From Psychrobacter faecalis (GTDB lineage Bacteria > Pseudomonadota > Gammaproteobacteria > Pseudomonadales > Moraxellaceae), in assembly GCF_016107575.1 (NCBI RefSeq), contig NZ_JABAST010000001.1:1-64000 (forward strand): a DNA stretch of 64,000 nt, read 5' to 3'. The notes under the pieces were generated by a model. It had not been told where the DNA came from and made no database searches. It saw nothing but the letters and a program-made list of their open reading frames with translations. Below, in pieces: positions 9,760-19,095 of this stretch. The position numbers were made by a program, and so were the translations under genes. Within the stretch, counting starts at the first letter, position 1; the number at the start of each line of letters is the position of its first letter.

Positions 9760-10809
9760 TCACTGCCATATCCTATCCAGCACAGTGAACCAATTCTTTG
9801 ACGTAATCTTTTCAATGAGTGGATCGGAGAAATGTCGTTGTTGCATGTGCTCAATCAGCATAGAGATTTGACTGATATCAGATAACTCATCTGGCAATAG
9901 ACAACCATCAAAATCAGAGCCAAAACCGACGTGATCTTCGCCTAAATGGTCAACTAGATAATCAAGATGATCGACAATCACATCAACTGAAGTTTGCGTG
10001 TTGCGTTGACCGTCAGCACGAAGAAATGCAACATCAAAGTTCACCCCAACCATACCACCGCTTTGTTTAATGGCAGCCAGTTGCTGGTCAGTCAAATTCC
10101 TTGCTTGCTGACATAACGCGTGTGCATTAGAGTGTGTCGCGACAATGGGCTGATCAATAATCTCTAACGTATCCCAAAAAGCACGCTCATTCATATGCGA
10201 CACATCGATTAGCATATGTTTTTCACGACACTTTAGAATGAGGTCTTTACCTTGATCCGTGAGACCAGATCCTGTATCGGGAGAATGAGGAAAGGAGGCA
10301 TTTAAGCCATCACCAAAGAGGCTTTTTCTATTCCAGAGTGGCCCTATACTTCTAAGACCTGCATCATAAAAAACATCCAATAACTCAGGTTTAATGGCTA
10401 AAAACTCAGCACCTTCCAAATGAAGGATGATGGCTAATTGCTGATTCTGCTGACAGGCTTGAATTTGCGCTAAAGACTTACAAATCTGAATCTGACCGTC
10501 TGATCGCGCCTGTAATTGTTGCACAAGTGCCAACTGTGCACAGCAAATATCCACGATTTTTTGCGGCTCAAAATCTAAGCCTGAGAGATTTGATAACTTG
10601 TCAGGATGGTTTTTTTTAACATAAGCGTAGGGCGGCAGGAAAATAGAAAATAAGCCGCCCATCCATCCCGCTTTCTGACAACGTTGTAAATCCAAATGTC
10701 CTGGTAGCGTACCATAAATGAAATCATGCACAGGATCTGCGGCTGCACTCAGCCACAGTCGGGTCAATAGGTCGTTATGTCCATCAAATATCACAGGCTG
10801 AGCATTCAT
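9760..10809 (-). CDS. M19 (renal-dipeptidase family) zinc peptidase at the end of the PQQ operon
   Basis: 349 residues, a complete peptidase M19 amidohydrolase. Metal-binding elements are visible: HND near residues 11-13 (HxD motif), HLEGAEF, DVSHMNERAFWD, THSNAHAL and GFGSDFDG. It is the last gene of the pqq cluster; its ATG overlaps the pqqE stop by one base (TAATG), a strong coupling signal. M19 peptidase genes occur at this place in related clusters. Cleavage of the processed PqqA peptide or its Glu-Tyr product is an attractive guess but not shown by the sequence. No secretion signal is present, so it is cytoplasmic. Confidence 0.85.
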   Translation of the reverse strand: MNAQPVIFDGHNDLLTRLWLSAAADPVHDFIYGTLPGHLDLQRCQKAGWMGGLFSIFLPPYAYVKKNHPDKLSNLSGLDFEPQKIVDICCAQLALVQQLQARSDGQIQICKSLAQIQACQQNQQLAIILHLEGAEFLAIKPELLDVFYDAGLRSIGPLWNRKSLFGDGLNASFPHSPDTGSGLTDQGKDLILKCREKHMLIDVSHMNERAFWDTLEIIDQPIVATHSNAHALCQQARNLTDQQLAAIKQSGGMVGVNFDVAFLRADGQRNTQTSVDVIVDHLDYLVDHLGEDHVGFGSDFDGCLLPDELSDISQISMLIEHMQQRHFSDPLIEKITSKNWFTVLDRIWQ

Positions 10810-11963
10810 TATTCATCCATTACCGTACGAGTAGGAATTAATTGCTCTTGACTCAATAGCTTTGAGTTTTTAGGGTTCCTAAAGCGTAACTCTTCAAAGG
10901 AAACTGGCGTTTCACTGTTTATACGCGCTTCCTCGATCAGATAATGATAAGGTGATTTGCCACACACAGGATCGGCATTTTTGGCATCCCCAGTCAGCAT
11001 AAACGCTTGGCAACGACAGCCGCTGTAATCCCGCTCTTTATCTGGGCAGCTTTGGCACATGTCAGGCATCCAATCGTCACCGCGAAACTGATTAAAGCTC
11101 GCAGACTCATACCAAATATCTGCAAGTTGGGTGTTGCGTACGTTAGGGAACTGTATTGGTAATTGTCTGGCGGCATGGCAAGGTAGGGCTGTGCCGTCCG
11201 GTGCCACAGTCAAGAAAATCTTACCCCAACCATCCATACAGGGTTTAGGACGTTCTTCGTAATAATCAGGAACGACAAAAATGAGTTTACATTTGATGCC
11301 ACGTTTTTCAATTTTCTTGCGGTGCTCATTGGTAATACGCTCGGCTCGAACCACTTGCGCTTTGGTTGGTAGTAAGCCTTCGATATTCTCAAATGCCCAA
11401 CCATAAAACTGACAAATGGCCAGTTCAACGGTATCGGCTTCCAGCTCTAAGCACAGCTCAATAATCTGATCAATCTGATCAATATTCTGCCGATGAATGA
11501 CAAAGTTGAGCACCATAGGATAGTTGTACTGCTTGACCAGACGTGACATCTCATACTTTTGTTCAAAGGCATGTTTTGAGCCAGCCAATGCATTGTTAAC
11601 CGTTGGATCACTGGCTTGGAAACTGATCTGAATGTGGTCAAGGCCAGCCTCTTTTAATCGAGCAATCCGAGATTCGTTCAATCCCATGCCTGATGTGATT
11701 AAATTGGTGTAAAAACCTTTGTTATGAGCATAAGCGACCAATTGTTCTAAATCTTGACGAACGAGTGGTTCACCGCCAGAAAAGCCGAGCTGCACCGTGC
11801 CCATTTGCCGCGCCTGATCAAGAACATCGAACCATTCTTGCGTTGTCAGTTCCTGCTTATACTGAGCATAATCAACAGGATTAGAGCAATAAGGGCATTG
11901 TAATGGGCAGCGATAGGTAAGCTCAGCCAATAGCCATAATGGCAGTCCTACTGGCGCAGTCAT
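10809..11963 (-). CDS. pqqE: PqqA peptide cyclase, radical SAM
   Basis: 384 residues. The radical-SAM cluster motif CxxxCxxC is at C19, C23 and C26 (CPLQCPYC). The C-terminal SPASM domain carries further cysteines ([29 protein letters not shown]) for auxiliary Fe-S clusters. It forms the carbon-carbon bond between Glu and Tyr of PqqA, the first step of PQQ synthesis, with PqqD presenting the peptide. The start overlaps the pqqD stop (ATGA). Confidence 0.95.
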   Translation of the reverse strand: MTAPVGLPLWLLAELTYRCPLQCPYCSNPVDYAQYKQELTTQEWFDVLDQARQMGTVQLGFSGGEPLVRQDLEQLVAYAHNKGFYTNLITSGMGLNESRIARLKEAGLDHIQISFQASDPTVNNALAGSKHAFEQKYEMSRLVKQYNYPMVLNFVIHRQNIDQIDQIIELCLELEADTVELAICQFYGWAFENIEGLLPTKAQVVRAERITNEHRKKIEKRGIKCKLIFVVPDYYEERPKPCMDGWGKIFLTVAPDGTALPCHAARQLPIQFPNVRNTQLADIWYESASFNQFRGDDWMPDMCQSCPDKERDYSGCRCQAFMLTGDAKNADPVCGKSPYHYLIEEARINSETPVSFEELRFRNPKNSKLLSQEQLIPTRTVMDE

Positions 11964-12244
11964 ACTAAATCAATCCAATGTTCACGTTGAGCCACCAACA
12001 TATATTCGATAATGTCTTGCTCGATTTCAGGTATATCACCAAACATAGCCTTCACCTTTTTAATAATATCAGCAATGGACGCTTGACCATCAATGTGTTG
12101 ACCGATGATGCTGGCACTCTCATTTAATTTGATCATCCCTTCAGGGTACAGCAACACATAAGCGTTCTGTGCAGGCTCAAACTGAAAGCGATAACCATGA
12201 CGCCATACTGGGACGATAGAGTGATCTAGTTCAGGTAAACTCAT
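11960..12244 (-). CDS. pqqD: PqqA-binding chaperone
   Basis: 94 residues, the RiPP recognition element protein of PQQ synthesis. It binds the PqqA precursor and delivers it to PqqE. It contains the typical [15 protein letters not shown] segment and the C-terminal winged-helix part. Translation is coupled on both sides: its ATG overlaps the pqqC stop and its stop overlaps the pqqE start, each by ATGA. Confidence 0.93.
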   Translation of the reverse strand: MSLPELDHSIVPVWRHGYRFQFEPAQNAYVLLYPEGMIKLNESASIIGQHIDGQASIADIIKKVKAMFGDIPEIEQDIIEYMLVAQREHWIDLV

Positions 12245-13008
12245 TTGAACAATCCTTTATGCCAGACATTATCATCAGTGACGCTTTGGTAAGGGGCTTG
12301 ATTATGGACATAGGCCAAGCTCAAAGAATCCAAAATGGTCCACAAAATATCCAGTTTAAATTGTAGAATCTCTAGCATACGCTCTTGTTGTTCAACTGTT
12401 TTGAATGAGTCGAGCGTAATGGTTAGGCCATGCTCAACATCGCGGCGGGCCTGACTTAAGCGCGAGCGAAAATAGGTATAACCTTGCTCTTTAATCCAAG
12501 GATAATGTTTTGGCCAAGACTCTAAGCGCGATTGATGAATCTGCGGGGCAAAAAGCTCAGTCAGTGAGCTGCTGGCTGCTTCTCGCCATGAGGTACGACG
12601 CGCAAAATTTACATAAGCATCGACTGCAAAACGTACACCCGGCAACACCAATTCTTCAGAAATCACTTGTTCGCGGCTAAGACCAACCGCTTCTGCCAGA
12701 CTCAACCATGCTTCACGACCGCCACCATCAGGATACACGCCATCTTGATCAATCATGCGCTGAATCCACTCTTGACGCACCCGCTGATCGGGGCAATTCG
12801 CCATGATTGCCGCATCTTTCAAGGGAATATTGATTTGATAATAGAATCTGTTGGCGACCCACGCTTGAATCTGCTGTTGAGTCGCTTGTCCTTCATGCAT
12901 CATGATATGAAAAGGGTGGTAAATATGGTAATACTGACCTTTAGCCATAATCGCTTGTTCAAAGGCCTCTACGCTTAGGGCTATTTTTTCTTCTTGCATT
13001 ATCTTCAT
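12241..13008 (-). CDS. pqqC: Pyrroloquinoline-quinone synthase
   Basis: 255 residues, the cofactor-free oxidase that does the last ring closure and eight-electron oxidation to PQQ. Family blocks include [34 protein letters not shown] and [11 protein letters not shown]. It matches the usual length (about 250). The first ATG (13008) and a second one three codons later are both possible. It lies 12 bases behind pqqB. Confidence 0.95.
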   Translation of the reverse strand: MKIMQEEKIALSVEAFEQAIMAKGQYYHIYHPFHIMMHEGQATQQQIQAWVANRFYYQINIPLKDAAIMANCPDQRVRQEWIQRMIDQDGVYPDGGGREAWLSLAEAVGLSREQVISEELVLPGVRFAVDAYVNFARRTSWREAASSSLTELFAPQIHQSRLESWPKHYPWIKEQGYTYFRSRLSQARRDVEHGLTITLDSFKTVEQQERMLEILQFKLDILWTILDSLSLAYVHNQAPYQSVTDDNVWHKGLFK

Positions 13009-13020
13009 TTTGCTGTCGCC

Positions 13021-13932
13021 TTACAATTCAATCTGCATACCATCAAACGCCACTTCAACACCGTGTTGTTTCAATGTTGCAGCCTGTTCAGATTGTTCAT
13101 TCAATATTGGGTTGGTGTTATTAATGTGGATCAATACCTTACGAATGTTTTTGAGCTGATCTAAATAGTGCAGTGATCCATCTTCACCACTAATGTGTAA
13201 ATGCCCCATGTCTTGGCCTGTTTTTGTACCGACACCGCATTCTTGCATCTCACTGTCAGTCCATAAAGTGCCATCAATCATCACACAATCAGAGGCTTCC
13301 ATAATCTGCATAATATCATCGTCAATTTTGCCCAAACCTGGCGCGTAAAAGAGTTGTTTTTGCGTTTTTAAGTCTTTTACAATCAGCGCAATATTATCGC
13401 CATCATGGGGGTTATTACGATGTGGCGAGTAGGGTGGTGCCGAGCTTCTAATCACCAAAGGCGTCAATTCTAAATTGCTAAAACCTTCAATATTAAAGGT
13501 CTGTTTCGGATCAATTTGGTGATATTGCAGGCCACCATTCCAGTGTTTCAACATATTGAAAATAGGAAACCCTGTCGTGAGATCTTGGTAGACCATCTCA
13601 GTACACCAAACAGGAATCGGACACCCTTCTCGCAGGGTCAATAGCCCAGTCGTATGGTCAAGCTGACTGTCCATCAAAACCACATTCGTGATGCCTGTAT
13701 CTCTCAGGTTACGTGCTGGCTGTGCCGCCTTAAATTCAAATAATTGCTGACGAATATCAGGTGACGCGTTGAATAAAATCCAATCTATGCCATTCTCTGA
13801 TATGGCTATCGAAGACTGGGTGCGGGTCTTTGCTTCAATTGTGCCTTGACGAACACCATGACAATTATAGCAATTGCAATTCCACTGTGGAAAACCACCA
13901 CCAGCCGCTGAGCCTAAAACGTGAATATACAT
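13021..13932 (-). CDS. pqqB: PQQ biosynthesis metallo-hydrolase
   Basis: 303 residues with the metallo-beta-lactamase fold of PqqB. It starts with the family signature [17 protein letters not shown], which holds the zinc-site cysteines, and contains [13 protein letters not shown]. PqqB hydroxylates the Glu-Tyr intermediate in current models. It follows pqqA after 71 bases containing a hairpin, and begins the coupled run pqqBCDE-peptidase. Confidence 0.95.
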   Translation of the reverse strand: MYIHVLGSAAGGGFPQWNCNCYNCHGVRQGTIEAKTRTQSSIAISENGIDWILFNASPDIRQQLFEFKAAQPARNLRDTGITNVVLMDSQLDHTTGLLTLREGCPIPVWCTEMVYQDLTTGFPIFNMLKHWNGGLQYHQIDPKQTFNIEGFSNLELTPLVIRSSAPPYSPHRNNPHDGDNIALIVKDLKTQKQLFYAPGLGKIDDDIMQIMEASDCVMIDGTLWTDSEMQECGVGTKTGQDMGHLHISGEDGSLHYLDQLKNIRKVLIHINNTNPILNEQSEQAATLKQHGVEVAFDGMQIEL

Positions 13933-13954
13933 AAATCAATATTTCCAAAAAAAT

Positions 13955-13980
13955 AAAAGCCCTAATCATCTAGGGCTTTT
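13955..13980 (-). terminator. hairpin with T-rich tail between pqqA and pqqB (attenuator-like)
   Basis: Two 10-base arms (AAAAGCCCTA and TAGGGCTTTT) pair perfectly around a 6-base loop. On the minus strand the stem is followed by TTTTATTTTTTT. It stands between pqqA and pqqB, so it should end part of the transcripts after pqqA and let the remainder read into pqqB. That would give more precursor peptide than enzyme. Confidence 0.75.
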
Positions 13981-14003
13981 AATGTATTTAAGTCTAGTAA
14001 ATT

Positions 14004-14078
14004 TTAACGCGCTTCAAAATACATAGTGACTTCGAAACCGATACGGATATCTTGAAAAGCTGGTTTAGTCCATTGCAT
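14004..14078 (-). CDS. pqqA: PQQ precursor peptide PqqA
   Basis: A 24-residue peptide, too short for most gene callers. It starts [14 protein letters not shown] and has the invariant E-V-T-M-Y core, with Glu16 and Tyr20 that become the PQQ skeleton. It is preceded on the minus strand by a GGAG ribosome-binding site about 8 bases from the ATG. Position directly before pqqB and the spacing of the Glu and Tyr make the call secure. Confidence 0.95.
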   Translation of the reverse strand: MQWTKPAFQDIRIGFEVTMYFEAR

Positions 14079-14290
14079 AGGATTACTCCGGAAAGATCTC
14101 ACTAGCTAATAAGTAAGATTAGTAAAAAGAATCTTTAATGGTATTCTAATCTAGCCCCTGCTGTCAAATCTGTAAAAAGACGGGAAACATTTTAGTTACG
14201 CAGTCTAACAGTAGTAATCAAACTATACTTATCTTGGCATATACCACTGTTCATTGTAAGGTAAATTGGATATATGCCTTAGTAATAAAA

Positions 14291-14314
14291 CGGCAATGAA
14301 TCAAATCATTACCG
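14291..14314 (-). terminator. probable terminator of gcd
   Basis: A hairpin of 9-base arms with one wobble pair and a 6-base loop, followed on the minus strand by TTTTATTA. It lies 22 bases after the gcd stop and upstream of the pqqA promoter region, so gcd and pqq are probably separate transcripts. Confidence 0.6.
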
Positions 14315-14335
14315 CTTCATTAAACAGGTATGATG

Positions 14336-16939
14336 TTACTTGGCTTTGTCAGCAAGTTTATAAGCCATAACATAATCCCCAATAGTAGTACCAACTGAAC
14401 CATGTCCACCAGCTACCAATACGACCATCTGCTCACCTTTAGAATTTAGATAAGTCATAGGCGTCGCTTGGCCACCTGCTGGAATACGAACATTCCACAA
14501 TACATCGCCATTTTTTAAATCATAGGCGCGGAAGTTGTTTTCAGTAGCCGCTGACAAAAATGCTACGCCTCCTTTTGTGATGATGGGTCCGCCAATACCA
14601 GGAACACCCAGCTCAAACTTCAATGGAATAGGGGACAAATCTTGCACGGTACCGTTTCTACGTTGATAGGCAATCTCACCGGTTGCTAGGTCAGCACCCG
14701 CTACTGTGCCCCATGGTGGTTGCTGACAAGGAATGCCTAACGGTGATAAAAATGGTCCCAGCTCTACCGCGTAATCTGCACCTTTATTTTCATTAACTCC
14801 TTGCTCTCCTGTATTGGTTTCTCCCTCACCAAGATTGTCTCTAGGAATGAGTTTTGATGTAAATGCCAAATAAGTTGGCATACCAAACATTACGCCATTT
14901 TCAGGATCAACGGCGAGGCCGCCCCAGTTAAAGGTACCGAAGTTACCAGGATAGACCAAACTGCCATTCGTCGATGGTGGTGTATAACGACCATCATAAT
15001 TGAGTTGGTTAAACTCAATACGGCACATCATCTGATCAATGAGGCTAGCGCCCCACATGTCTTTTTCTTTCAACATCGGCGGCTCAAAACTCAAACCAGA
15101 GTAAGGTTGCGTTGGAGCGGCATGTTCACCTGCAACCAAGTAACCTTGCGGCGCGGCGCGTTCTTTGATCGGTACGATTGGCTCGCCTGTTGCGCGATTC
15201 AATACATACACATCGCCTTGTTTGGTGGGAACAACCAGTGCAGGCTGAACACCTTCTTTGGTTTTTAAGTCAAGTAAGCTTGGCTGAGCTGGCGTGTCCA
15301 TATCCCAAAGATCATGGTGAACAAATTGTTGAACCCAGCGCGCTTTACCTGTTTTAATGTCTAAAGCGACAACAGACGTCGCATATTTTTCTTCATCTGC
15401 GGTTCGATAGCTGCCTAATTGATCCGGTACACGATTGCCCATAGGGAAATAGACCAAACCAAGTTCTTCATCAGCGCTGGCGATCGCCCATGAGTTTGGT
15501 GAACTGGTTTTGTACATCTGAGTTGGATCATTGACATCGAAAGGCGCTGTGTTATCAGGATCTCCTGAATCCCAGTTCCATAGTAGCTCGCCAGTATTGA
15601 CATCATACGCACGAATAACACCAGAAGGTGAATTGACGTCGTAGTTATCATTAACGGCACCTGCCACCACAATCGTATTGCCTACCACTATCGGAGGCGA
15701 CGTTGAATAATAATAACCCGCTTGTTTAAATGGCATATTATGCATTAAATCTAAAGCACCATCTTTACCAAAATCTTGACAACGTTGCCCAGTATTTGGG
15801 TCAAGTGCATATAACTTAGCATCGGAAGTTGGAATAAATATTTTTGCATCGCATTGCTTAGACGCGTTTTCAAAGGTATTACCAGCTACTTTCTGAACTG
15901 GTGTATGGCCGGTCTTGACAGTTGTGTTAGTCACAGCTGCATTATTACTATTTGTCTCATCATTAATAACTGGAGAAATACTATCAGTACCAGCTTGACC
16001 TGCATAATAGGACACGCCTCGACACGTTTGATGTTGGCGTTGTAGATTTTTTCCTACTTTGGGGTCAAACTTCCATAATGTTTGACCAGAGTCTGCGTCC
16101 AAAGCTAATACCCAGTTGTGTGGAGTGCACATATATAGGGCATTGCCAATCTTTAAAGGAGTTGCCTGATAGGTGGTCTCACCGATATCATTAGGACCTT
16201 TGACATCACCTGTTTGAATTTGCCAAGCAAGCTCTAAGTCTTTGACATTATCAGTGGTGATTTGAGTCAGAGGCGAGTAGCGCTGCCCATAGTCAGTACC
16301 ACCATACGCGCTCCACTCACCCTCTGGCGTTTGCTCGCCATTTGATAACGGAACACCAAGATTTGTAGGTGTTGAATTTTGATCAGCACCATCTTTGGCA
16401 GTTAAATTGAGTTCACCTAACTTATCGGTGGCATTATTAGCCATACTACCAAAAGAGATCAGTGCGCCCACAACCACACTAGCCAGCAATCCCCAATAAT
16501 AAATAGGGTTTTTTGAGTTATTTTTGGCGTCTTTGAAGGGAGTTGTAATAAGATTTTCGGAATGTAAGCTCGATGTACCATTAGCAACTAAATTTTTATC
16601 AGAGCTCTTTGATACTCGAGTTTTATTACCCTGCATCTTGTTAGATACCCATGGCAATAACATTAATAAACCAAATATCAGCGGAAAGCCCAAGCGAGTT
16701 GCCAGTGCCCACCAATAAAACCCAGATTCCCAAAGCGCCCAAGCCAGGGTCGCTATAATAAAAATAGTATAGAGCCCATAGGCGCTCCAATGTCTTTTAA
16801 ATAGCAAGAATGCTGTGACAAGCATCGTAATGCCAGCAATAACATAGTAAGCGCTACCGCCTAACGAGAGTAAGTAGGTACCTCCAATAAGCAAAGGTGC
16901 GGCAAAAACCGCCATAATAATAGCTATGAATTTTTCCAT
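14336..16939 (-). CDS. gcd: Membrane-bound PQQ-dependent glucose dehydrogenase
   Basis: 867 residues from the ATG at 16939 (a longer frame reaches 16981, but GGTGG lies 8 bases before the chosen ATG and the first helix starts there). Five hydrophobic segments fill residues about 1-125, then a PQQ beta-propeller with GGTDYGQRYSPL, HHDLWDMDTPAQPSL, WGASLIDQ and TFNWGG. It oxidises aldoses to lactones in the periplasm and reduces ubiquinone. Compared with E. coli Gcd (796 residues) it is longer, with Asn/Thr/Gly-rich insertions near residues 125-160 and 320-350 and an acidic GEGETNTGEQG loop. It sits just upstream of the cofactor genes. Confidence 0.93.
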   Translation of the reverse strand: MEKFIAIIMAVFAAPLLIGGTYLLSLGGSAYYVIAGITMLVTAFLLFKRHWSAYGLYTIFIIATLAWALWESGFYWWALATRLGFPLIFGLLMLLPWVSNKMQGNKTRVSKSSDKNLVANGTSSLHSENLITTPFKDAKNNSKNPIYYWGLLASVVVGALISFGSMANNATDKLGELNLTAKDGADQNSTPTNLGVPLSNGEQTPEGEWSAYGGTDYGQRYSPLTQITTDNVKDLELAWQIQTGDVKGPNDIGETTYQATPLKIGNALYMCTPHNWVLALDADSGQTLWKFDPKVGKNLQRQHQTCRGVSYYAGQAGTDSISPVINDETNSNNAAVTNTTVKTGHTPVQKVAGNTFENASKQCDAKIFIPTSDAKLYALDPNTGQRCQDFGKDGALDLMHNMPFKQAGYYYSTSPPIVVGNTIVVAGAVNDNYDVNSPSGVIRAYDVNTGELLWNWDSGDPDNTAPFDVNDPTQMYKTSSPNSWAIASADEELGLVYFPMGNRVPDQLGSYRTADEEKYATSVVALDIKTGKARWVQQFVHHDLWDMDTPAQPSLLDLKTKEGVQPALVVPTKQGDVYVLNRATGEPIVPIKERAAPQGYLVAGEHAAPTQPYSGLSFEPPMLKEKDMWGASLIDQMMCRIEFNQLNYDGRYTPPSTNGSLVYPGNFGTFNWGGLAVDPENGVMFGMPTYLAFTSKLIPRDNLGEGETNTGEQGVNENKGADYAVELGPFLSPLGIPCQQPPWGTVAGADLATGEIAYQRRNGTVQDLSPIPLKFELGVPGIGGPIITKGGVAFLSAATENNFRAYDLKNGDVLWNVRIPAGGQATPMTYLNSKGEQMVVLVAGGHGSVGTTIGDYVMAYKLADKAK

Positions 16940-17520
16940 GAGCGGAACCACCTGTTTATATAAAAGCAGATTGGCATGCAATGATGGACGACCAGTTAAA
17001 ACTAGACGTCCATCATTACATACCTATGTAATTAACAAATAAATCAAACGTCGAATAACGTTTTGGACTTTATTTTATCACTTATACACAAGATCAGTAA
17101 AGGTGAGGTAAGATAGGAAAAACTGTTTGGTAAGTGTTTTAGATACTAGGGCGTGTCTTCATTTTAAAAATGGTAATAAAAATTAGATAAATTGTAGTCA
17201 AACAAGGAAAATAGCGCCGTTAATATCGGGATATTACCTAGCTATTTGATGAAGTTTGGCAAAATTTAGCCATTTTTAGCCCATTTAGATGTCCATCGAT
17301 TGAATTGAAGACACGCCCTAAACTGTTTTTGATATAAATCCATAAATGCATAGCCTAAGACTCAAGTCCTCACTAGCAGACTGAGCTTCTTCCTAGAGAT
17401 GTTACGTTAAATGGTTTTCATGCAAAAAAAGTCATCGGTTCGAGTGCTCGAAAATAGCTCTGCTATCATGAGAATAATACATAAGTTTAAGTTCCAAAAA
17501 ACTATCTATAGAAATCTGCT
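16940..17520. other. gcd upstream region with a MITE-like element
   Basis: About 580 bases. It should hold the gcd promoter near 16940-17140. Apart from the inverted-repeat element at 17147-17320 I see no coding frame or clear motif. Confidence 0.5.
17147..17320. repeat. MITE-like element with 15-18 bp terminal inverted repeats
   Basis: The left end TAGGGCGTGTCTTCA and the right end TGAAGACACGCCCTA are perfect 15-base inverted repeats, extending to 18 with one mismatch. The 174-base interior is AT-rich and has no open frame. The flanking TA on both sides may be the target duplication. These features fit a non-autonomous miniature element moved by a transposase encoded elsewhere. Confidence 0.7.
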
Positions 17521-17735
17521 ATGACCCTCCCTAAAACCTCTTTAACACGTAAATATATCCTTTTTTAGCAGCAGCGATGCTGTCTGTGTCAGCTATGGTT
17601 ACTGATTTTAGCCAAGTTCAACGCGAAGCTAATCAAGGTGATGCTGATGCCTAATATGTGCTTAGGATGATATACGTCAAAGGCGAAGGCGTGCGACTAA
17701 ACACCATGACTACTAAAAAATGGTTTGAGCTATGC
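17521..17735 (+). pseudogene. degraded Sel1-repeat (TPR-like) protein gene
   Basis: The start MTLPKTSLTRKYILF is followed by a stop. One frame over, the signal-peptide-like AAAMLSVSAMVTDF continues into VQREANQGDADA, a stop in place of Gln, then KGEGVRL and TTKKWFEL, which are the hallmarks of a Sel1 repeat (GDADAQYxLGxMYxKGEGV...AxxWFE). So there is at least one frameshift (near the T-run at about 17560) and two stops. The gene ends abruptly where an IS3-type element begins. It was probably a secreted Sel1-repeat protein; it is dead now. Confidence 0.75.
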
Positions 17736-17790
17736 TGAAGAAACCGTAGAGGTAAATTTGGTAAACTAAGCGTATTAATCGGAGTTTATC

Positions 17791-18006
17791 ATGACCAAGA
17801 AAGTAAGAACCTACTGTGACGAATTTAAAGCCGAGGCAGTCAAGAAGATAGCAGACAATAATGGCAATATCTCAGCGACCGCAAAGCAGCTTGGCATCGC
17901 CATGCAGACCTTATCTAATTGGCACAATAAAGCCAATCAAGGCAAGCTTATCAGCACTCAGCAATATGAACCTGATCTTATGGCAGCTATTCAAGAAATA
18001 AAGTAG
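17791..18006 (+). pseudogene. IS3-family orfA, truncated by a stop codon
   Basis: 71 residues of a helix-turn-helix transposase subunit (YCDEFKAEAVKKIADNNGN, then AKQLGIAMQTLSNW). The TAG at 18004-18006 interrupts the leucine zipper; the frame continues LKRQLKVAEEEREIL afterwards, as in intact orfA proteins. The RBS-like GGAG lies upstream of the ATG. Confidence 0.8.
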
Positions 18007-18055
18007 CTCAAGCGACAACTTAAAGTTGCTGAAGAAGAGCGAGAGATATTAAATG

Positions 18056-18128
18056 AGGAGGGATAAAGCGGAGCATTGCTTCGCCCCGACGCAAGGGGAG
18101 AGCTATGCTCGAGTGAGGCGACGGCGTA
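18056..18128. repeat. palindromic insertion inside the IS3 remnant
   Basis: Between the orfA end (EREIL) and the continuation AYFAKHS sits a GC-richer stretch that does not belong to the transposase. It contains arms GAGCATTGCTTCGCCCC (18071-18087) and GGGGAGAGCTATGCTC (18095-18110), which pair with few mismatches around GACGCAA. It looks like a REP-type or other small palindromic repeat. Its ends are approximate. Confidence 0.55.
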
Positions 18129-18147
18129 CTTTGCCAAGCACAGCTAG

Positions 18148-18787
18148 TAAAGTACGCCTTTATAAAAACTAATAGACAGGTCTTTAGTATCGTCTCTATG
18201 TGCCGTGTGTTAAGCGTCAAACCATCAAGCTATTACGACTGGAGTAGTCGCGATATCAGCGAGCAGCAGATACATCGCAACCATTGTGAGCTACTAGTTA
18301 AAGCCGCTCACAGTGAAAGTAAAGAACGTTATGGTTATGAACGTTTGCATGCAACACTCACCGAGCAAGGCCATGACATCACCTATATCTGGACAAATGA
18401 GGGTTGGCTGTATTTAGCAGGCGTTAAAGACTTATACATTAAAGAGCTTGTCGGTTACGCCATCATCAAACGCATGACAGCAGATCTAGTATGCAAAGTA
18501 TTGAACATGGCCATCAAGAACAAACGACCCAGTAAAGGGCTAGTCGTTCACTCTAAAATAGGCAGCCAGTATGTAGCCACGCGTACCATAAGATCATCAA
18601 GCAGCCTCACTTTACAAGCTCAATGAGCGCTAAAGGTAACTGCTTTGACAACGCACCCATAGAAAGCTTCTGGGGCATATTGAAGAACGAACTAGTATAT
18701 TACCAAGACTATAAAACAAGGTTTGCCGCTATTACCAATATCATTAGATATATCGAGTTGTACTACAATCAAACGAGGATGTTGATG
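18148..18787 (+). pseudogene. IS3-family orfB (DDE transposase), multiply broken
   Basis: The reading starts KYAFIKTNRQVFSIVSMCRVL and continues HSESKERYGYERLHATLTEQGHDI, then jumps directly to TYIWTNEGWLYLAG: the roughly 60 residues normally between them are missing. It then runs to IGSQY, where a frameshift follows; the other frame carries SAKGNCFDNAPIESFWG with the last catalytic Glu and ends YNQTR plus seven unrelated residues. The second Asp region (VHSDRGSQY in relatives) reads VHSKIGSQY, so that Asp is lost. It is inactive. Confidence 0.85.
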
Positions 18788-19095
18788 AAGATGACTTTAT
18801 GAATAGTTAGTAGGTATGAGAATTAATCAATCATCAACCAATCTTTATAGGGATTTATCATATAATTATAATCCCATGAACTTATTGTATGGTACCCTTA
18901 GTTTAACATAATATACATTATGCGAAAACAAACCAACGGTCTTAAGAGTTAAGTGCATAAGGTTTTTATCTAACTTTCTCTGTAATAATTGTCGTTCGTT
19001 TCCAGCCAAACTTAAACATCTACAATATTCATCTTCGCATTTAATATTAATACCAGCACCGACTTTAAAATTTTCATTTAAAACTTAAGCGCCAG
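18788..19095. other. intergenic stretch without recognised features
   Basis: About 300 AT-rich bases behind the IS3 remnant. A minus-strand frame of about 70 codons is open across 18880-19080, but it has no start codon or ribosome-binding site and matches nothing I know; it may be a remnant. Confidence 0.4.

Larger units (their letters stand above)
17736..18787 (+). mobile_element. decayed IS3-family insertion sequence
   Basis: Remains of orfA and orfB of an IS3-family (IS150/IS3-type) element. OrfA carries an in-frame amber stop, a palindrome-bearing segment interrupts the orfA/orfB junction, orfB has an internal deletion and a frameshift, and the 3' end is lost after YNQTR. No right-hand terminal repeat can be recognised. 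The left boundary is set where the Sel1 remnant stops and is approximate. Confidence 0.8.

Noticed and set aside
18880-19080. A minus-strand frame of about 70 codons downstream of the IS3 remnant
   Set aside because: No start codon, no ribosome-binding site and no recognised family; at most an old remnant.
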